The translations under genes and the position numbers were made by a program. Below the pieces are notes generated by a model that had not been told where the DNA came from, did no database searches, and worked only from the letters and a program-made list of their open reading frames with translations. A stretch of 64,000 bases of DNA, taken from an uncultured Prevotellaceae bacterium. GTDB lineage: Bacteria; Bacteroidota; Bacteroidia; Bacteroidales; Bacteroidaceae. Positions 17,383 through 26,204 of the stretch are shown piece after piece. Positions within the stretch are counted from its first letter, which is position 1, and each line of letters starts with the position of its first letter. The stretch spans positions 1 through 64,000 of the forward strand of contig CACYYG010000007.1 in the NCBI GenBank assembly GCA_902778535.1, written 5' to 3'.

Positions 17383-17964
17383 ATGGATACACAATTAGAA
17401 GAAATGCGCCAGCAGCTGACCACGCTCAAGCAGAAACTCAACGAGCAGGAAATCGTAAATGAGCGCCTCATGCGCCGCTCGATGCGGAACACGGTGAACA
17501 ACATCACCCGCCGCTACTATGTGCTCATGGCCCTTGCTATCCTCATGGTGCCCTATGGATACTGGGTCTTCGTCAAGATGTACAACTTCTCCATCGCTTT
17601 TTGGATTGCAACCAGCATCTTCATGCTCATCTGTGGAGGAGCCACTTTCTATAATAGCCGCAAGATTAGCGACCCAGGCCTGATGAGCCACAGCCTCGTG
17701 GAGGCGCGCAAGAAAGTGGCCAGTGCCAAGAAGTTTGACTCCGACTGGCTGCTCATCGGCATCCCCGCCGTCATTCTCTGGCTCGGCTGGTTTTGCTACG
17801 AATCCTATCAGAATGTCGGCGACGTGAATCCCAGCGTCTTCATGATTGGTGGTATCGTTGGAGGTGTCCTCGGAGGCATCATCGGCTTTACAATTCACTT
17901 CAAGACTCAGCGCCAGTATCAAGAGATTATCGACCAGATTGAGGATCTCACTAATGAGGCATGA
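17383..17964 (+). CDS. Membrane protein, possible partner of the sigma factor
   Basis: 193-aa protein with a cytoplasmic N-terminal coiled-coil-like stretch (residues 3-30, rich in Glu/Gln/Leu heptads). Four hydrophobic segments follow (about 45-65, 70-88, 123-140, 150-172), then a short charged tail. No enzyme motif is visible. Its position directly after the ECF sigma gene suggests an anti-sigma or signal-receiving role, but it lacks a recognisable zinc-binding anti-sigma motif. Homologues of this kind often follow small ECF sigma genes in Bacteroidota; that link is inference from gene order only. Confidence 0.75.
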   Translation: MDTQLEEMRQQLTTLKQKLNEQEIVNERLMRRSMRNTVNNITRRYYVLMALAILMVPYGYWVFVKMYNFSIAFWIATSIFMLICGGATFYNSRKISDPGLMSHSLVEARKKVASAKKFDSDWLLIGIPAVILWLGWFCYESYQNVGDVNPSVFMIGGIVGGVLGGIIGFTIHFKTQRQYQEIIDQIEDLTNEA

Positions 17965-17982
17965 GTGAGTGTCATAACAGTA

Positions 17983-18030
17983 AGTTCCCCGTGGAAATCT
18001 TGTTCAGATTTCCACGGGGAACTTGTTTTT
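17983..18030. terminator. Strong bidirectional terminator
   Basis: An 18-bp perfect stem, AGTTCCCCGTGGAAATCT (17983-18000) with its complement at 18006-18023, has a 5-nt loop and is followed by TGTTTTTG. It sits between the convergent sigma-factor operon and the hsp20 gene and can serve the (+) operon; the hsp20 side has a weaker T run. Confidence 0.85.
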
Positions 18031-18063
18031 GTCTCTTCATGTGTTATCTGGCCTTGCGAGCGA

Positions 18064-18489
18064 TTATCCGATTTCAATCTGGCGGCTCACCTTCACCTTC
18101 TCCTCTACCTCTTTCGGCAGTTCGACGGTCAGTACGCCGTGCTCTACACGAGCCTTGATGTCATCCTTCTTCACGTCGTCAGGCAGGATAAGCGTCTGCT
18201 CGAACTTCGAGTAAGAGAATTCGCGGCGCAGGTAGCGGGCGCTCTTGTCCTCGTCCTTGTGCTCTTCCTTCTTCTCCATCTTGATGAGCAGGTTGCCCTC
18301 GTCGTTGATGTTCACATTGAAGTCTTCCTTCTTCATTCCCGGTGCGGCCAGTTCTACAAAGTAAGCCTTGTCGGTCTCTTTCACGTTGATGGCCGGTGCT
18401 GTTGCACTTGCCTTCGGCATAAAGTCGGTGTTGAAAATGTCGTTGAACACTGCGGGAATCCAGCTGTTTGTTCTCATAATTGGCATCAT
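18064..18489 (-). CDS. Small heat-shock protein, Hsp20/alpha-crystallin family
   Basis: ATP-independent chaperone that holds unfolding proteins, 141 aa. The N-terminal arm WIPAVFNDIF precedes the alpha-crystallin domain (about residues 30-135), which has AAPGMKKEDF and the diagnostic GVLTVELPK near the end. The start is supported by AGGAGG about 8 bp upstream of the ATG at 18489; a second ATG follows directly. Bacteroidota rarely use such a strong Shine-Dalgarno sequence, so high translation under stress is plausible. No CIRCE element was recognised in the 255-bp upstream gap. Confidence 0.92.
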   Translation of the reverse strand: MMPIMRTNSWIPAVFNDIFNTDFMPKASATAPAINVKETDKAYFVELAAPGMKKEDFNVNINDEGNLLIKMEKKEEHKDEDKSARYLRREFSYSKFEQTLILPDDVKKDDIKARVEHGVLTVELPKEVEEKVKVSRQIEIG

Positions 18490-18685
18490 AGTTTTGTCCT
18501 CCTTGTTTTTGGGTTTTATTTGTTATACATGTTTGCTTTTCTGAGTCCGCTCTTTCAGTGGCGCTCACTTATAAAGATGCAACAAGGATGCCAGATTGTA
18601 AATCAGGACAAACTGTCAGAATACGCAGACAAATTGTCAGCTATGCAAATAAATCAAAATGCTTTTGTTTTTTTCCATAAAAAGA

Positions 18686-18716
18686 TTGGCCAGTTCATTT
18701 TTTTTGCTTATCTTTG
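18686..18716 (+). promoter_or_regulatory. Promoter for the 18745 operon
   Basis: TTG at 18686-18688, a 20-bp spacer and TATCTTTG at 18709-18716 match the Bacteroidota consensus. It directs transcription toward the small gene at 18745 and the operon behind it. Confidence 0.75.
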
Positions 18717-18744
18717 CGCTTGAACAATAAAAAAATGAAAGGAC

Positions 18745-19014
18745 ATGGCAAACAAAAGAACATTAAAACACGCTATCAATGCCATTTGCGAGGAGCTCTT
18801 CGCAGAGTGCATTGCTGCATCGCTCTACGGAGCAGAAACCAATAAGGAGAACGCAGAGGCATTGCTTTTCTGCATTCTGAAAACGCAGAGCGACTTCGTG
18901 GCCCGCGTTTCACACCCTGAGCCCGGCATTGAGCCGAAAGCCTACTTCAAGGACCTGCGCGAGAAATTCTCGGCACAGATCAGCGAGCTGGTGGATCAGG
19001 TGAACGCGCTATAA
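18745..19014 (+). CDS. Small conserved-looking protein of unknown function
   Basis: 89-aa, mostly alpha-helical, soluble protein with no signal peptide or known motif. It has two cysteines in the first half (CEELFAEC) and a C-terminal helix. It is the first gene after a good promoter and is followed 9 bp later by the acyltransferase gene. The codon use matches neighbouring genes, which supports it being real. No function is assigned. Confidence 0.75.
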   Translation: MANKRTLKHAINAICEELFAECIAASLYGAETNKENAEALLFCILKTQSDFVARVSHPEPGIEPKAYFKDLREKFSAQISELVDQVNAL

Positions 19015-19023
19015 TATATAAAT

Positions 19024-19578
19024 ATGTGGAAGAAATTCTGTAACTGGCTTTTATATAAACGCATGGGGTGGACCGTCGACGTGACGGAGGACTGCCCCGA
19101 GAAATGTATTATCTGTCTGGCGCCCCACACCAGCAACTGGGATTTTATGATGGGGGTGCTTTACAACGGCGCAACAGGCATGAAGAGCAATTTCCTGATG
19201 AAGAAGGAATGGTTCTTCTGGCCGTTGGGCATGTTGTTTCGTCGCATGGGCGGAATTCCCGTCTACAGGCAGAAGCATACGTCGATGACCGACACACTGG
19301 CGCAGACGGCAAAGGAGACCGGGCGCTTCCGCGTCTGTATAACGCCCGAGGGCACTCGCAAGCGTGTGGAGGAATGGAAGAAAGGCTTTTATTTCATTGC
19401 ACAGAAGGCCGGGATTCCCATCCTGCTCTACGGTCTGGACTATGAGCGCAAGCTCATCCAGTGTACGAAGACCATCATCCCGTCGGGCGACATCGAGGCC
19501 GACATGCGCAAGATTAAACTATATTTCAAGGACTATAAGGGCAAGAAGCCCGAGAACTTCACCATAGGAAATGTTTAA
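19024..19578 (+). CDS. PlsC-like 1-acyl-glycerol-3-phosphate acyltransferase family protein
   Basis: Phospholipid/glycerolipid acyltransferase family member, 184 aa. The catalytic HX4D motif is HTSNWD (35-40), and the substrate-binding block is PEGTR (108-112). It is shorter than E. coli PlsC (245 aa) and lacks its long N-terminal extension, as in a compact Bacteroidota subgroup. It would act at the inner membrane on lysophosphatidate or another acyl acceptor such as an ornithine-lipid precursor; the acceptor is not readable. Its last 8 bp overlap the next gene. Confidence 0.85.
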   Translation: MWKKFCNWLLYKRMGWTVDVTEDCPEKCIICLAPHTSNWDFMMGVLYNGATGMKSNFLMKKEWFFWPLGMLFRRMGGIPVYRQKHTSMTDTLAQTAKETGRFRVCITPEGTRKRVEEWKKGFYFIAQKAGIPILLYGLDYERKLIQCTKTIIPSGDIEADMRKIKLYFKDYKGKKPENFTIGNV

Positions 19579-22177
19579 AAGACTAGTATTTCTAGTAACT
19601 CTAGTATTCCTGATATCTTTACTTCCCCTGAACATTCTGGCGCAGACCAGCTGGGGACGCACCGACCACAAGGGCGAGCCGTGGGTAAAGAACGCGTCGC
19701 TGCCCTATAATATTAGCCGCGGACTGCAAGGCCGTCATCTTGCATTGTGGGCTAGTCATGGCATCTATTATGATCAGGGCAAGGGCAAATGGCGCTGGCA
19801 GCGTCCCGCCTTGTTCACTACCTGTGAGGATCTCTTTACCCAGACCATCGTTGTACCCTATCTCATGCCCATGCTGGAGGATGCCGGCGCCATTATCTAT
19901 TCTCCTCGCGAGCGCGACTGGCAGAAGAATGAAGTCATTGTCGACAACGATCCTACGAACAGCATCATGGCTTTCCGCTATGAAGAAAGCTATTACCGCA
20001 ATGCCTGGCAGCCCGCACCGCAGCCCGGCTTCTCGATGCACAGCGGCGTCTACCGCGACGGTGAGAACCCCTTTACGGCAGGCACGGCACGCATGGCAGA
20101 GGTGACGCGCACTAAGAGTAAGGCGAGCGAGGTGAATTATCAGCCAAATTTGCCTGAGGCAGGGCGCTATGCCGTCTACGTGAGCTATCAGACCGTTCCC
20201 GGCAGCATCGACGACGCCCGCTACACTGTTTGGCACAAGGGCGTGCCTACCGAGTTTCACGTCAACCAGCAGATGGGCGGCTCCACATGGGTCTACCTTG
20301 GCACCTTCGACTTCGACGCTGGCATGACGACAGACAATCGTGTCGTCGTCAGCAATCTTAGCAGTCATCGCTCAGGCATAGTCACTACTGATGCGGTGCG
20401 CTTCGGCGGCGGCATGGGCAACATCAGCCGAGGCGGACGCACAAGCGGCATGCCGCGATGCCTCGAGGGTGCCAGATACTTTGCCCAGTGGGCCGGTATG
20501 CCCTATAGCGTCTATAGCTTCAGGGGCGGACTCAACGACTATGCCGACGACATCAATGTGCGCTCATATACGCAGAACCTGCTGTGCGGCGGCTCGGCCT
20601 TCGCGCCAGATTCTGTTGGCAGGAAAGTGCCCATCGAGTTGTCCTTGGCCATCCACAGCGATGCTGGCTATACGCAGGACGGCACGGGCGTCTATGGCAC
20701 GCTCTCCATCTGCACCACAGGCAACGGTCCGGCGACTTTGGCAACGGGCATGAGCCGCGATGCATCGAAGGAACTGGCCACGGCCCTGCTGAACAACACC
20801 ACACAGGATTTGCAATACCGTTTCGGCGAGTGGAAGCTGCGCAAACTCTACGACCGCAACTACTCCGAGACACGTCTGCCCATCGTGCCCAGCAGCATCC
20901 TCGAGACGCTGTCGCATCAGAACTTCGGCGATATGCGCTATGGTCTTGATCCCAATTTCCGCTACTGGATGGCACGCTCCATCTACAAGACGGTGCTGCG
21001 ATTCGTCACGAAGCATCACGGCGAGAAATATGCTGTGACGCCGCTCAAACCCGACCATTTCCATTGCGAGTTCGCAAACAAGAACGGTAGCGAGGTGCGC
21101 CTCAGCTGGCAGGGACTCATCGACTCACAGGAGAAGAGCTCTGAGCCTACTGGATATATCCTATATATCGCGCAGGGTGAAAGTGGGTTCGATAATGGCA
21201 CGTTGCTGCGCGGCACGTCGTGCAACGTAAAGCTGCAGCCCAACATCCTCTACAGTTTCCAAGTGCGTGCCGTCAACGACGGTGGCCGCAGTTTTCCCAC
21301 AGAAGTGCTCTCGGCATATTACAACCCGCAGGCAAGTCACCGCGCCATGATTGTGAACGGCTTTAATCGGCTCTCCTCGCCAGCCATCAGCCGTATGGGA
21401 CAGGGCTTCGACATAGACGAAGACCCTGGCGTGAGCTACGGACGCACGGCTGGCTTCATCGGACGCCAGCGCGTCTTCGACGTGTCACGCATTGGGCTTG
21501 AGGACTCCACGGGGCTGGGCTTCTCCACCAGCGAGCTGGCCGGGCAGTTTGTGGCAGGCAACGATTTTAACTATGTACGCACCCACGCCGAAGCCATCGC
21601 CGCTACCGGACGTTTCAGCATTGTCAGTGCATCAACGCAGGCTGTTGAGGGCGGCTATGTGTCTCTGTCTTCCTACAATCTCGTAGACCTCGTCCTTGGC
21701 CTGGAGCGCAATGACGGCCACAGCCTCGTGCCCTACAAATCGTTCAGGCCCGCTCTGCAGAATGTGATGCGTCAGTATGTGGCGGGACACGGCAATTTGC
21801 TGGTCAGCGGAGCCTACATCGGCACTGACATGCAGCAGCCGCAGGAGCGGCAGTTCCTCAGCGATGTGCTGAAGGTGAGTTCACCATGCGACTATCACGA
21901 TGCCAGCGGTCTGGTTACTGGGCTCGGCACCAGTTTCAGTTTCCATCATCAGCTGAACGAACAGCACTATGCCGCCACACATACCGACGTGCTGATGCCT
22001 ACTGACGGAGCTGCCTTTCCTGCGATGGTCTACGCCAACAACACCAGCGCCGCCGTGGCCTACGGAGGTCAGGACTACCGCGCATTTACGATGGGATTCC
22101 CATTCGAATGTATCACCGATGCAGCTATGCGCCGCGCCATCATGCAGGGCATCCTTTCCTATCTGATACCAAACTAA
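19571..22177 (+). CDS. Exported golvesin-domain/amidase-like protein
   Basis: 868-aa exported protein (hydrophobic signal about residues 5-24). A region about 130-280 (GRYAVYVSYQ...GSTWVYLGTF) matches the golvesin/Xly carbohydrate-binding-like domain often labelled xanthan lyase in Prevotella genomes. IELSLAIHSDAG (about 355-366) resembles the core of N-acetylmuramoyl-L-alanine amidases (Amidase_3 type), and a fibronectin-III-like segment follows (about 495-590). The C-terminal 280 residues are unassigned. I favour a peptidoglycan- or glycan-acting envelope enzyme; xanthan lyase activity is not supported by any lyase motif. It overlaps the acyltransferase gene by 8 bp. Confidence 0.72.
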   Translation: MFKRLVFLVTLVFLISLLPLNILAQTSWGRTDHKGEPWVKNASLPYNISRGLQGRHLALWASHGIYYDQGKGKWRWQRPALFTTCEDLFTQTIVVPYLMPMLEDAGAIIYSPRERDWQKNEVIVDNDPTNSIMAFRYEESYYRNAWQPAPQPGFSMHSGVYRDGENPFTAGTARMAEVTRTKSKASEVNYQPNLPEAGRYAVYVSYQTVPGSIDDARYTVWHKGVPTEFHVNQQMGGSTWVYLGTFDFDAGMTTDNRVVVSNLSSHRSGIVTTDAVRFGGGMGNISRGGRTSGMPRCLEGARYFAQWAGMPYSVYSFRGGLNDYADDINVRSYTQNLLCGGSAFAPDSVGRKVPIELSLAIHSDAGYTQDGTGVYGTLSICTTGNGPATLATGMSRDASKELATALLNNTTQDLQYRFGEWKLRKLYDRNYSETRLPIVPSSILETLSHQNFGDMRYGLDPNFRYWMARSIYKTVLRFVTKHHGEKYAVTPLKPDHFHCEFANKNGSEVRLSWQGLIDSQEKSSEPTGYILYIAQGESGFDNGTLLRGTSCNVKLQPNILYSFQVRAVNDGGRSFPTEVLSAYYNPQASHRAMIVNGFNRLSSPAISRMGQGFDIDEDPGVSYGRTAGFIGRQRVFDVSRIGLEDSTGLGFSTSELAGQFVAGNDFNYVRTHAEAIAATGRFSIVSASTQAVEGGYVSLSSYNLVDLVLGLERNDGHSLVPYKSFRPALQNVMRQYVAGHGNLLVSGAYIGTDMQQPQERQFLSDVLKVSSPCDYHDASGLVTGLGTSFSFHHQLNEQHYAATHTDVLMPTDGAAFPAMVYANNTSAAVAYGGQDYRAFTMGFPFECITDAAMRRAIMQGILSYLIPN

Positions 22178-22189
22178 AACATCTATACT

Positions 22190-22537
22190 ATGTCCAAAAT
22201 TCAAGCTAATTCTACAGGAACACGAAGCATTGAGGTCAGTGAAGAGCACTTGCAGACGCTGGAGAAATACCAATTGATGCGTGACTTGCAGGAGTCGCAC
22301 GGCTATGTGGATGAAGAGACGCTGAACAAGCTGAAGCTGAACATCCGCTCCCTCTTGGAATCAGAAGCAGGACGCGACAAAGCGCTGCTCGACCTCTGCC
22401 TCGATGTCATCTACAACCCCAACATGAAGGCTTTCGGCCTGCAGCAGCTCTTCAGGCTCTATGTGGAATGGAAGAACCGTAGCAACGACAGCCTCGATTT
22501 GCCCACGGATGCCTTCCAGGGAACACCGTTTAACTAA
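22190..22537 (+). CDS. Hypothetical soluble protein
   Basis: 115-aa protein predicted to be alpha-helical with no signal peptide or transmembrane segment. I recognise no domain. It lies 12 bp after the golvesin-domain gene and 8 bp before the radical SAM gene, so it is cotranscribed. Codon use is like that of its neighbours. Possible roles are not indicated by the sequence. Confidence 0.75.
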   Translation: MSKIQANSTGTRSIEVSEEHLQTLEKYQLMRDLQESHGYVDEETLNKLKLNIRSLLESEAGRDKALLDLCLDVIYNPNMKAFGLQQLFRLYVEWKNRSNDSLDLPTDAFQGTPFN

Positions 22538-22545
22538 GAACAGGC

Positions 22546-24453
22546 TTGGGGCTCTTAACTGATTTTCTTCCTACCACGAAGAAGGAACTGGAATTGCGTG
22601 GATGGGACTATGTCGACGTGATTCTGTTTTCGGCCGATGCCTACGTCGACCATCCTTCTTTCGGCGCCGCTGTCATAGGACGTACCTTAGAGGCGGCAGG
22701 CTATCGTGTGGCCATCGTGCCACAGCCTGACTGGCATGGCGACTATCGCGACTTTAAGAAGCTGGGCCGTCCGCGTCTGTTCTTTGGTATCTCGCCCGGA
22801 TGTATGGACTCGATGGTGAACAAGTACACCGCAGCACGCCGTCTGCGCTCCGAGGACGCTTATTCGCCTGATGGTCGTCACGACCTGCGGCCTGAATATC
22901 CCACTATCGTTTATTCCAAGATTCTGCGCGAACTCTATCCCGATGTGCCTATTGTGCTTGGCGGCATCGAGGCATCGTTACGCCGCCTCACTCACTATGA
23001 CTATTGGCAAGACCGTCTGCGCCCCTGCATCCTCGTCGATTCAGGAGCCGACATGATTACCTACGGCATGGGCGAGAAAGCCACCATAGAACTGGCTCAC
23101 CGGTTGTCCGACGGTTTCCCCATCAGTAGCATCACCGATATTCCGCAGACCGTCTTCGTCAAACCCGCCGACCAGATTCCGGGCGGCATCAGCGAGGACG
23201 ACATCGTCTTACATTCGCATGAGGAATGTCTTCGCGACAAGCGTGCGCAGGCCGAGAACTTCCGTCACATAGAGGAGCAGTCGAATATGATGCATGCCAA
23301 GCGACTCATTCAGATGGTTGCCTTCAACAGCTCAGCAACCTCCTCTGGTTGGGGGAGGCAGGAGAGTGCCGTCATCGTCAACCCACCTTATCCTCCAATG
23401 ACCACCGAGGAACTGGATGCCAGCTTCGACCTGCCTTACACGCGCCTGCCGCACCCGAAGTATAAGGACAAGGTCATTCCGGCCTACGAGATGATTAAGT
23501 TCAGCGTGAACATCCATCGCGGCTGCTTTGGTGGCTGTGCCTTCTGCACCATTTCTGCCCATCAGGGCAAGTTCATCGCCTGCCGCTCGAAGGACAGCAT
23601 TATAAAAGAGGTGAAGCAGGTCATGCAGTTGCCTGACTTCAAGGGCTATCTCAGCGACTTGGGCGGACCGTCGGCCAACATGTACGGGATGCACGGCAAG
23701 AACAGGAAGGCCTGCGAGGCGTGCAAGCGTCCCAGCTGTATCCATCCGCAGATTTGTCCCAACCTCGACACGAATCACCAGAAGTTGCTCGACATCTACC
23801 ACGCCGTCGATGCCTTGCCCGGCATCAAGAAGAGTTTCATTGGCAGCGGCGTGCGCTATGACCTTCTGTTGCATCAAAGCAAGGACGAAGCGGCCAATCT
23901 TTCTGCCAAGGAATATACCCGAGAGCTCATCACCCGTCATGTCAGCGGACGCTTGAAGGTGGCGCCCGAACACACCAGCGACCGCGTCCTCAACCTTATG
24001 CGCAAGCCTTCCTTCCGTCTCTTTGAACAGTTCAAGCGTATCTTCGACCGTATCAACCGTGAAGAAGGCCTGCGTCAGCAGCTCATTCCCTATTTCATCA
24101 GCTCGCACCCCGGCTGTCATGAGGAGGATATGGCCCAGTTGGCCGCCATCACACGCCGCATGGGCTACCAGTTAGAGCAGGTGCAGGACTTCACGCCGAC
24201 GCCTATGACCGTGGCCACCGAGATGTTCTACACTGGCTACGATCCATACACCCTTGAACCTGTCTTCACGGCACACACTCCTGAGGAGAAGCAGGCCCAG
24301 CGCCAGTATTTCTTCTGGTACAAAGACAATGCAAAGCCTCAAAAGCCTCAGAGGTCTCAGAAGCCCCATTCGTCACATGAAAATAATAGAGCAGACCGTC
24401 GTCCCGAAGAATCCCGCAAAGAGAAGCGAGGACGGAATCGTCGTCACCCCTGA
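22546..24453 (+). CDS. ygiQ: YgiQ-family radical SAM protein
   Basis: Radical SAM iron-sulfur protein of the YgiQ family, 635 aa, of unknown reaction. The TTG at 22546 is taken as the start because the family N-terminus LPTTKKELELRGWDYVDVIL follows directly and no upstream ATG is in frame. An N-terminal cobalamin-binding-like region (about 20-180) precedes the radical SAM core, with cluster motif CFGGCAFC (Cys327, Cys331, Cys334). The C-terminal DUF3362-type region has YFISSHPGC and ends in a basic, low-complexity tail (KPQKPQRSQKPH). The next gene starts inside its last 77 bp. Confidence 0.9.
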   Translation: MGLLTDFLPTTKKELELRGWDYVDVILFSADAYVDHPSFGAAVIGRTLEAAGYRVAIVPQPDWHGDYRDFKKLGRPRLFFGISPGCMDSMVNKYTAARRLRSEDAYSPDGRHDLRPEYPTIVYSKILRELYPDVPIVLGGIEASLRRLTHYDYWQDRLRPCILVDSGADMITYGMGEKATIELAHRLSDGFPISSITDIPQTVFVKPADQIPGGISEDDIVLHSHEECLRDKRAQAENFRHIEEQSNMMHAKRLIQMVAFNSSATSSGWGRQESAVIVNPPYPPMTTEELDASFDLPYTRLPHPKYKDKVIPAYEMIKFSVNIHRGCFGGCAFCTISAHQGKFIACRSKDSIIKEVKQVMQLPDFKGYLSDLGGPSANMYGMHGKNRKACEACKRPSCIHPQICPNLDTNHQKLLDIYHAVDALPGIKKSFIGSGVRYDLLLHQSKDEAANLSAKEYTRELITRHVSGRLKVAPEHTSDRVLNLMRKPSFRLFEQFKRIFDRINREEGLRQQLIPYFISSHPGCHEEDMAQLAAITRRMGYQLEQVQDFTPTPMTVATEMFYTGYDPYTLEPVFTAHTPEEKQAQRQYFFWYKDNAKPQKPQRSQKPHSSHENNRADRRPEESRKEKRGRNRRHP

Positions 24454-25228
24454 TTTCATTGCTGTCATTGACGGCTCCACGTCGAAAAGCCTGCGCCGCT
24501 GTCATAAGGACTTCTCATTGAGGAAGCATAGCAATGGTGAGTTGGCCATGCTCACCGTTTCCGCCTTCATCAAGAAGATGCCGAAGGACATCAGCTGCCA
24601 TCAGTTCTGCAAAGGAGCCACAGAGGCCATTCGTCGCCGCTACGTAAAGTCACTGCTTCCTCATCTGGCAGAGCATCCCGAAGACCGTCTCACCGCCTCT
24701 GTCGTCGTCTTCAGCCGACTGCGCCGTGAAATCTGGATGATAGGCGATTGCCAATGTCTGGTGGGCGACCAGTTTTTCGACAATCCCAAACCCTACGAAG
24801 CAGAACTTGCTCAGCATCGTGCCGACATCATCGTAGCCAGTTCCGAATATCAGCAGTGGCTTGTCCATCCGTCTGATTCCGTGTCCGTCTGTTGCCAAAA
24901 AATATCCGATGCTGCCCGCGAGGCCATTATCCCCCGCATGCTCGAGACCATGCAGCACCAGAACAACGGCTACAGCGTGGTCGACGGTTTCCCGGTCGAC
25001 AAGCGTCATATTCGCCTCATCCCTCTCGACTTCCAGTCCTGGCACATCGTCCTCGCCTCCGACGGCTACCCTTTTCTCTGCCCTACGCTTGCCGAGAGCG
25101 AGGCCCGGTTGACAGAACAGCGCGAGAAAGACCCGCTCAACATCGGCCCTGCCTTCATGGCCACCAAAGCCTTCATTCCCGGCAACAACAGCTTCGACGA
25201 CCGTGCCTACATCAGTTTTTCCGTGTAA
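24377..25228 (+). CDS. PP2C-like (PPM phosphatase-fold) protein
   Basis: 283-aa cytoplasmic protein with the layout of PPM/PP2C serine/threonine phosphatases. DFIAVIDGSTSKS stands where the first metal-binding Asp-Gly lies, LTASVVVFS and IWMIGDCQCLV resemble the VGDSRAY segment, and WHIVLASDGYP resembles the LASDG segment. The usual second Asp near the C-terminus (GxDN) is replaced by NNSFDDRAYI. The ATG at 24377 starts this homology; the frame is open upstream only because it overlaps the 3' end of ygiQ by 77 bp. Whether it is an active phosphatase is uncertain. Confidence 0.65.
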   Translation: MKIIEQTVVPKNPAKRSEDGIVVTPDFIAVIDGSTSKSLRRCHKDFSLRKHSNGELAMLTVSAFIKKMPKDISCHQFCKGATEAIRRRYVKSLLPHLAEHPEDRLTASVVVFSRLRREIWMIGDCQCLVGDQFFDNPKPYEAELAQHRADIIVASSEYQQWLVHPSDSVSVCCQKISDAAREAIIPRMLETMQHQNNGYSVVDGFPVDKRHIRLIPLDFQSWHIVLASDGYPFLCPTLAESEARLTEQREKDPLNIGPAFMATKAFIPGNNSFDDRAYISFSV

Positions 25229-25243
25229 TAAATGTCTAAAAAT

Positions 25244-25274
25244 TTGGCAGTTTCAAGGAAAATACCTACCTTTG
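25244..25274 (+). promoter_or_regulatory. Promoter of tRNA-Arg
   Basis: TTG at 25244-25246, a 20-bp spacer and TACCTTTG at 25267-25274 match the Bacteroidota consensus, about 45 bp before the mature tRNA 5' end. Confidence 0.8.
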
Positions 25275-25319
25275 CACCCGCTTTTTGCAGCGCCTTATAT
25301 TATAAGCGCCCAAAATGCT

Positions 25320-25393
25320 GGTTCCGTAGCTCAGCTGGATAGAGCAACAGCCTTCTAAGCTGTGGGTCTCGGGTTCGAATCCCGACGGAATCA
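25320..25393 (+). tRNA. tRNA-Arg (anticodon UCU)
   Basis: 74-nt cloverleaf. The acceptor stem GGTTCCG pairs with CGGAATC, the D-arm is GCTCAGCTGGATAGAGC, the anticodon stem ACAGC/GCTGT encloses loop CTTCTAA with anticodon TCT, and the T-arm is TCGGGTTCGAATCCCGA. The discriminator is A; the CCA end is not fully encoded. It reads AGA/AGG codons, which are uncommon in neighbouring genes but present in the RelA/SpoT-like gene 1 kb downstream. Confidence 0.97.
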
Positions 25394-25394
25394 C

Positions 25395-25424
25395 AAGTCT
25401 CAGATTGTTCTGGGACTTTTTTGT
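25395..25424 (+). terminator. Terminator of tRNA-Arg
   Basis: A 9-bp stem, AAGTCTCAG (25395-25403) with CTGGGACTT (25410-25418) and one G-U pair, has a 6-nt loop and is followed by a run of T. It sits directly after the tRNA. Confidence 0.75.
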
Positions 25425-25479
25425 GCCATTAACTCTTGATGCATAAAGCCCGAATCGCGAATGTAGAAGAGACCATTGG

Positions 25480-26115
25480 TCAATCCTTCCGCAAGCTGAA
25501 CATGAACTGTTGGTCTGCGTAGCGGCACTCAACGATGCCAAAACGGACAAGACGGGCCAGGAGCGTGATGACTTTCTTCCTTGGAATACGTGAAAGGCGG
25601 ACAATCTGATTGATCGTCAGCTGGTTAGCGTGCATGGTGTCGAGCAGATGGCGGACGGTGTCGGTATAGGTCATCATGGTGCCGCGTACGTTCTGCGTGT
25701 CGCGCCAAATGGCAAGGTGTACGGGCGAGGCCACGATGTTTTCGTCGGCAATGCGGATATAGGCTCGAGGCTTGTCATCGTCGCTAAGGGCGCAGACGGG
25801 TCGGCGGTCGGAAGGTGACACCGTGGCCACGACAATTGTACGGCCGTCGACGTGGTATGTGTCGAACTTGATGCTGGCCTCTGGACGGCAGTAGCGGTAG
25901 GCGGCCTGATGCATCATGTAGATTTCTTCCTCGGAGCGCACGCCCGACATGTGGCCGTCGTCGCGTACGCCAATCAACAGCCTTCCGCCGTCGGTGTTGG
26001 CAAAGGCCGACACGGAGCGTGCCAGCTTCCGGGCATCTGACACACGATACTTAAAGTCCTGCTGCTGGTGTTCACCTTCGCTGATGAGACGCAGAAGATA
26101 TTGCTTGTCGTCCAT
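25480..26115 (-). CDS. AlbA_2 (Schlafen-like) domain protein with C-terminal winged helix
   Basis: 211-aa protein with an AlbA_2/Schlafen-type putative nucleic-acid-binding domain at residues 12-125. Its motif QDFKYRVSDARKLARSVSAF is followed by ANTDGGRLLIGVRDDG. A C-terminal helix-turn-helix-like region (about 145-205, LTINQIVRLSRIPRKKVITLL) is probably a winged helix. Proteins of this class are usually annotated as ATP-binding or transcriptional regulators; real roles vary and some act in phage or RNA-related stress. It is convergent with the tRNA and divergent from the RelA/SpoT-like gene. Confidence 0.8.
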   Translation of the reverse strand: MDDKQYLLRLISEGEHQQQDFKYRVSDARKLARSVSAFANTDGGRLLIGVRDDGHMSGVRSEEEIYMMHQAAYRYCRPEASIKFDTYHVDGRTIVVATVSPSDRRPVCALSDDDKPRAYIRIADENIVASPVHLAIWRDTQNVRGTMMTYTDTVRHLLDTMHANQLTINQIVRLSRIPRKKVITLLARLVRFGIVECRYADQQFMFSLRKD

Positions 26116-26125
26116 AATCAGCCGC

Positions 26126-26155
26126 CAAAGTTACGAAAAAGGTAAGAAAAAACAA
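26126..26155 (-). promoter_or_regulatory. Promoter of the AlbA_2 gene
   Basis: On the minus strand, TTG (complement of 26153-26155), a 19-bp spacer and TAACTTTG (complement of 26126-26133) give a Bacteroidota-type promoter about 10 bp from the ATG. Its TTG element overlaps the left arm of an A/T hairpin. Confidence 0.55.
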
Positions 26156-26189
26156 AGAAAAACCAGAATAGAAATGGTTTTTCTTTGTT
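26151..26189. other. 15-bp perfect A/T hairpin
   Basis: Arms 26151-26165 (AACAAAGAAAAACCA) and 26175-26189 are perfect reverse complements with a 9-nt loop and T-rich ends in both directions. It lies between divergent genes, where a terminator is not expected. Confidence 0.6.
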
Positions 26190-26204
26190 TTGAAACTTAC
26201 AGAG

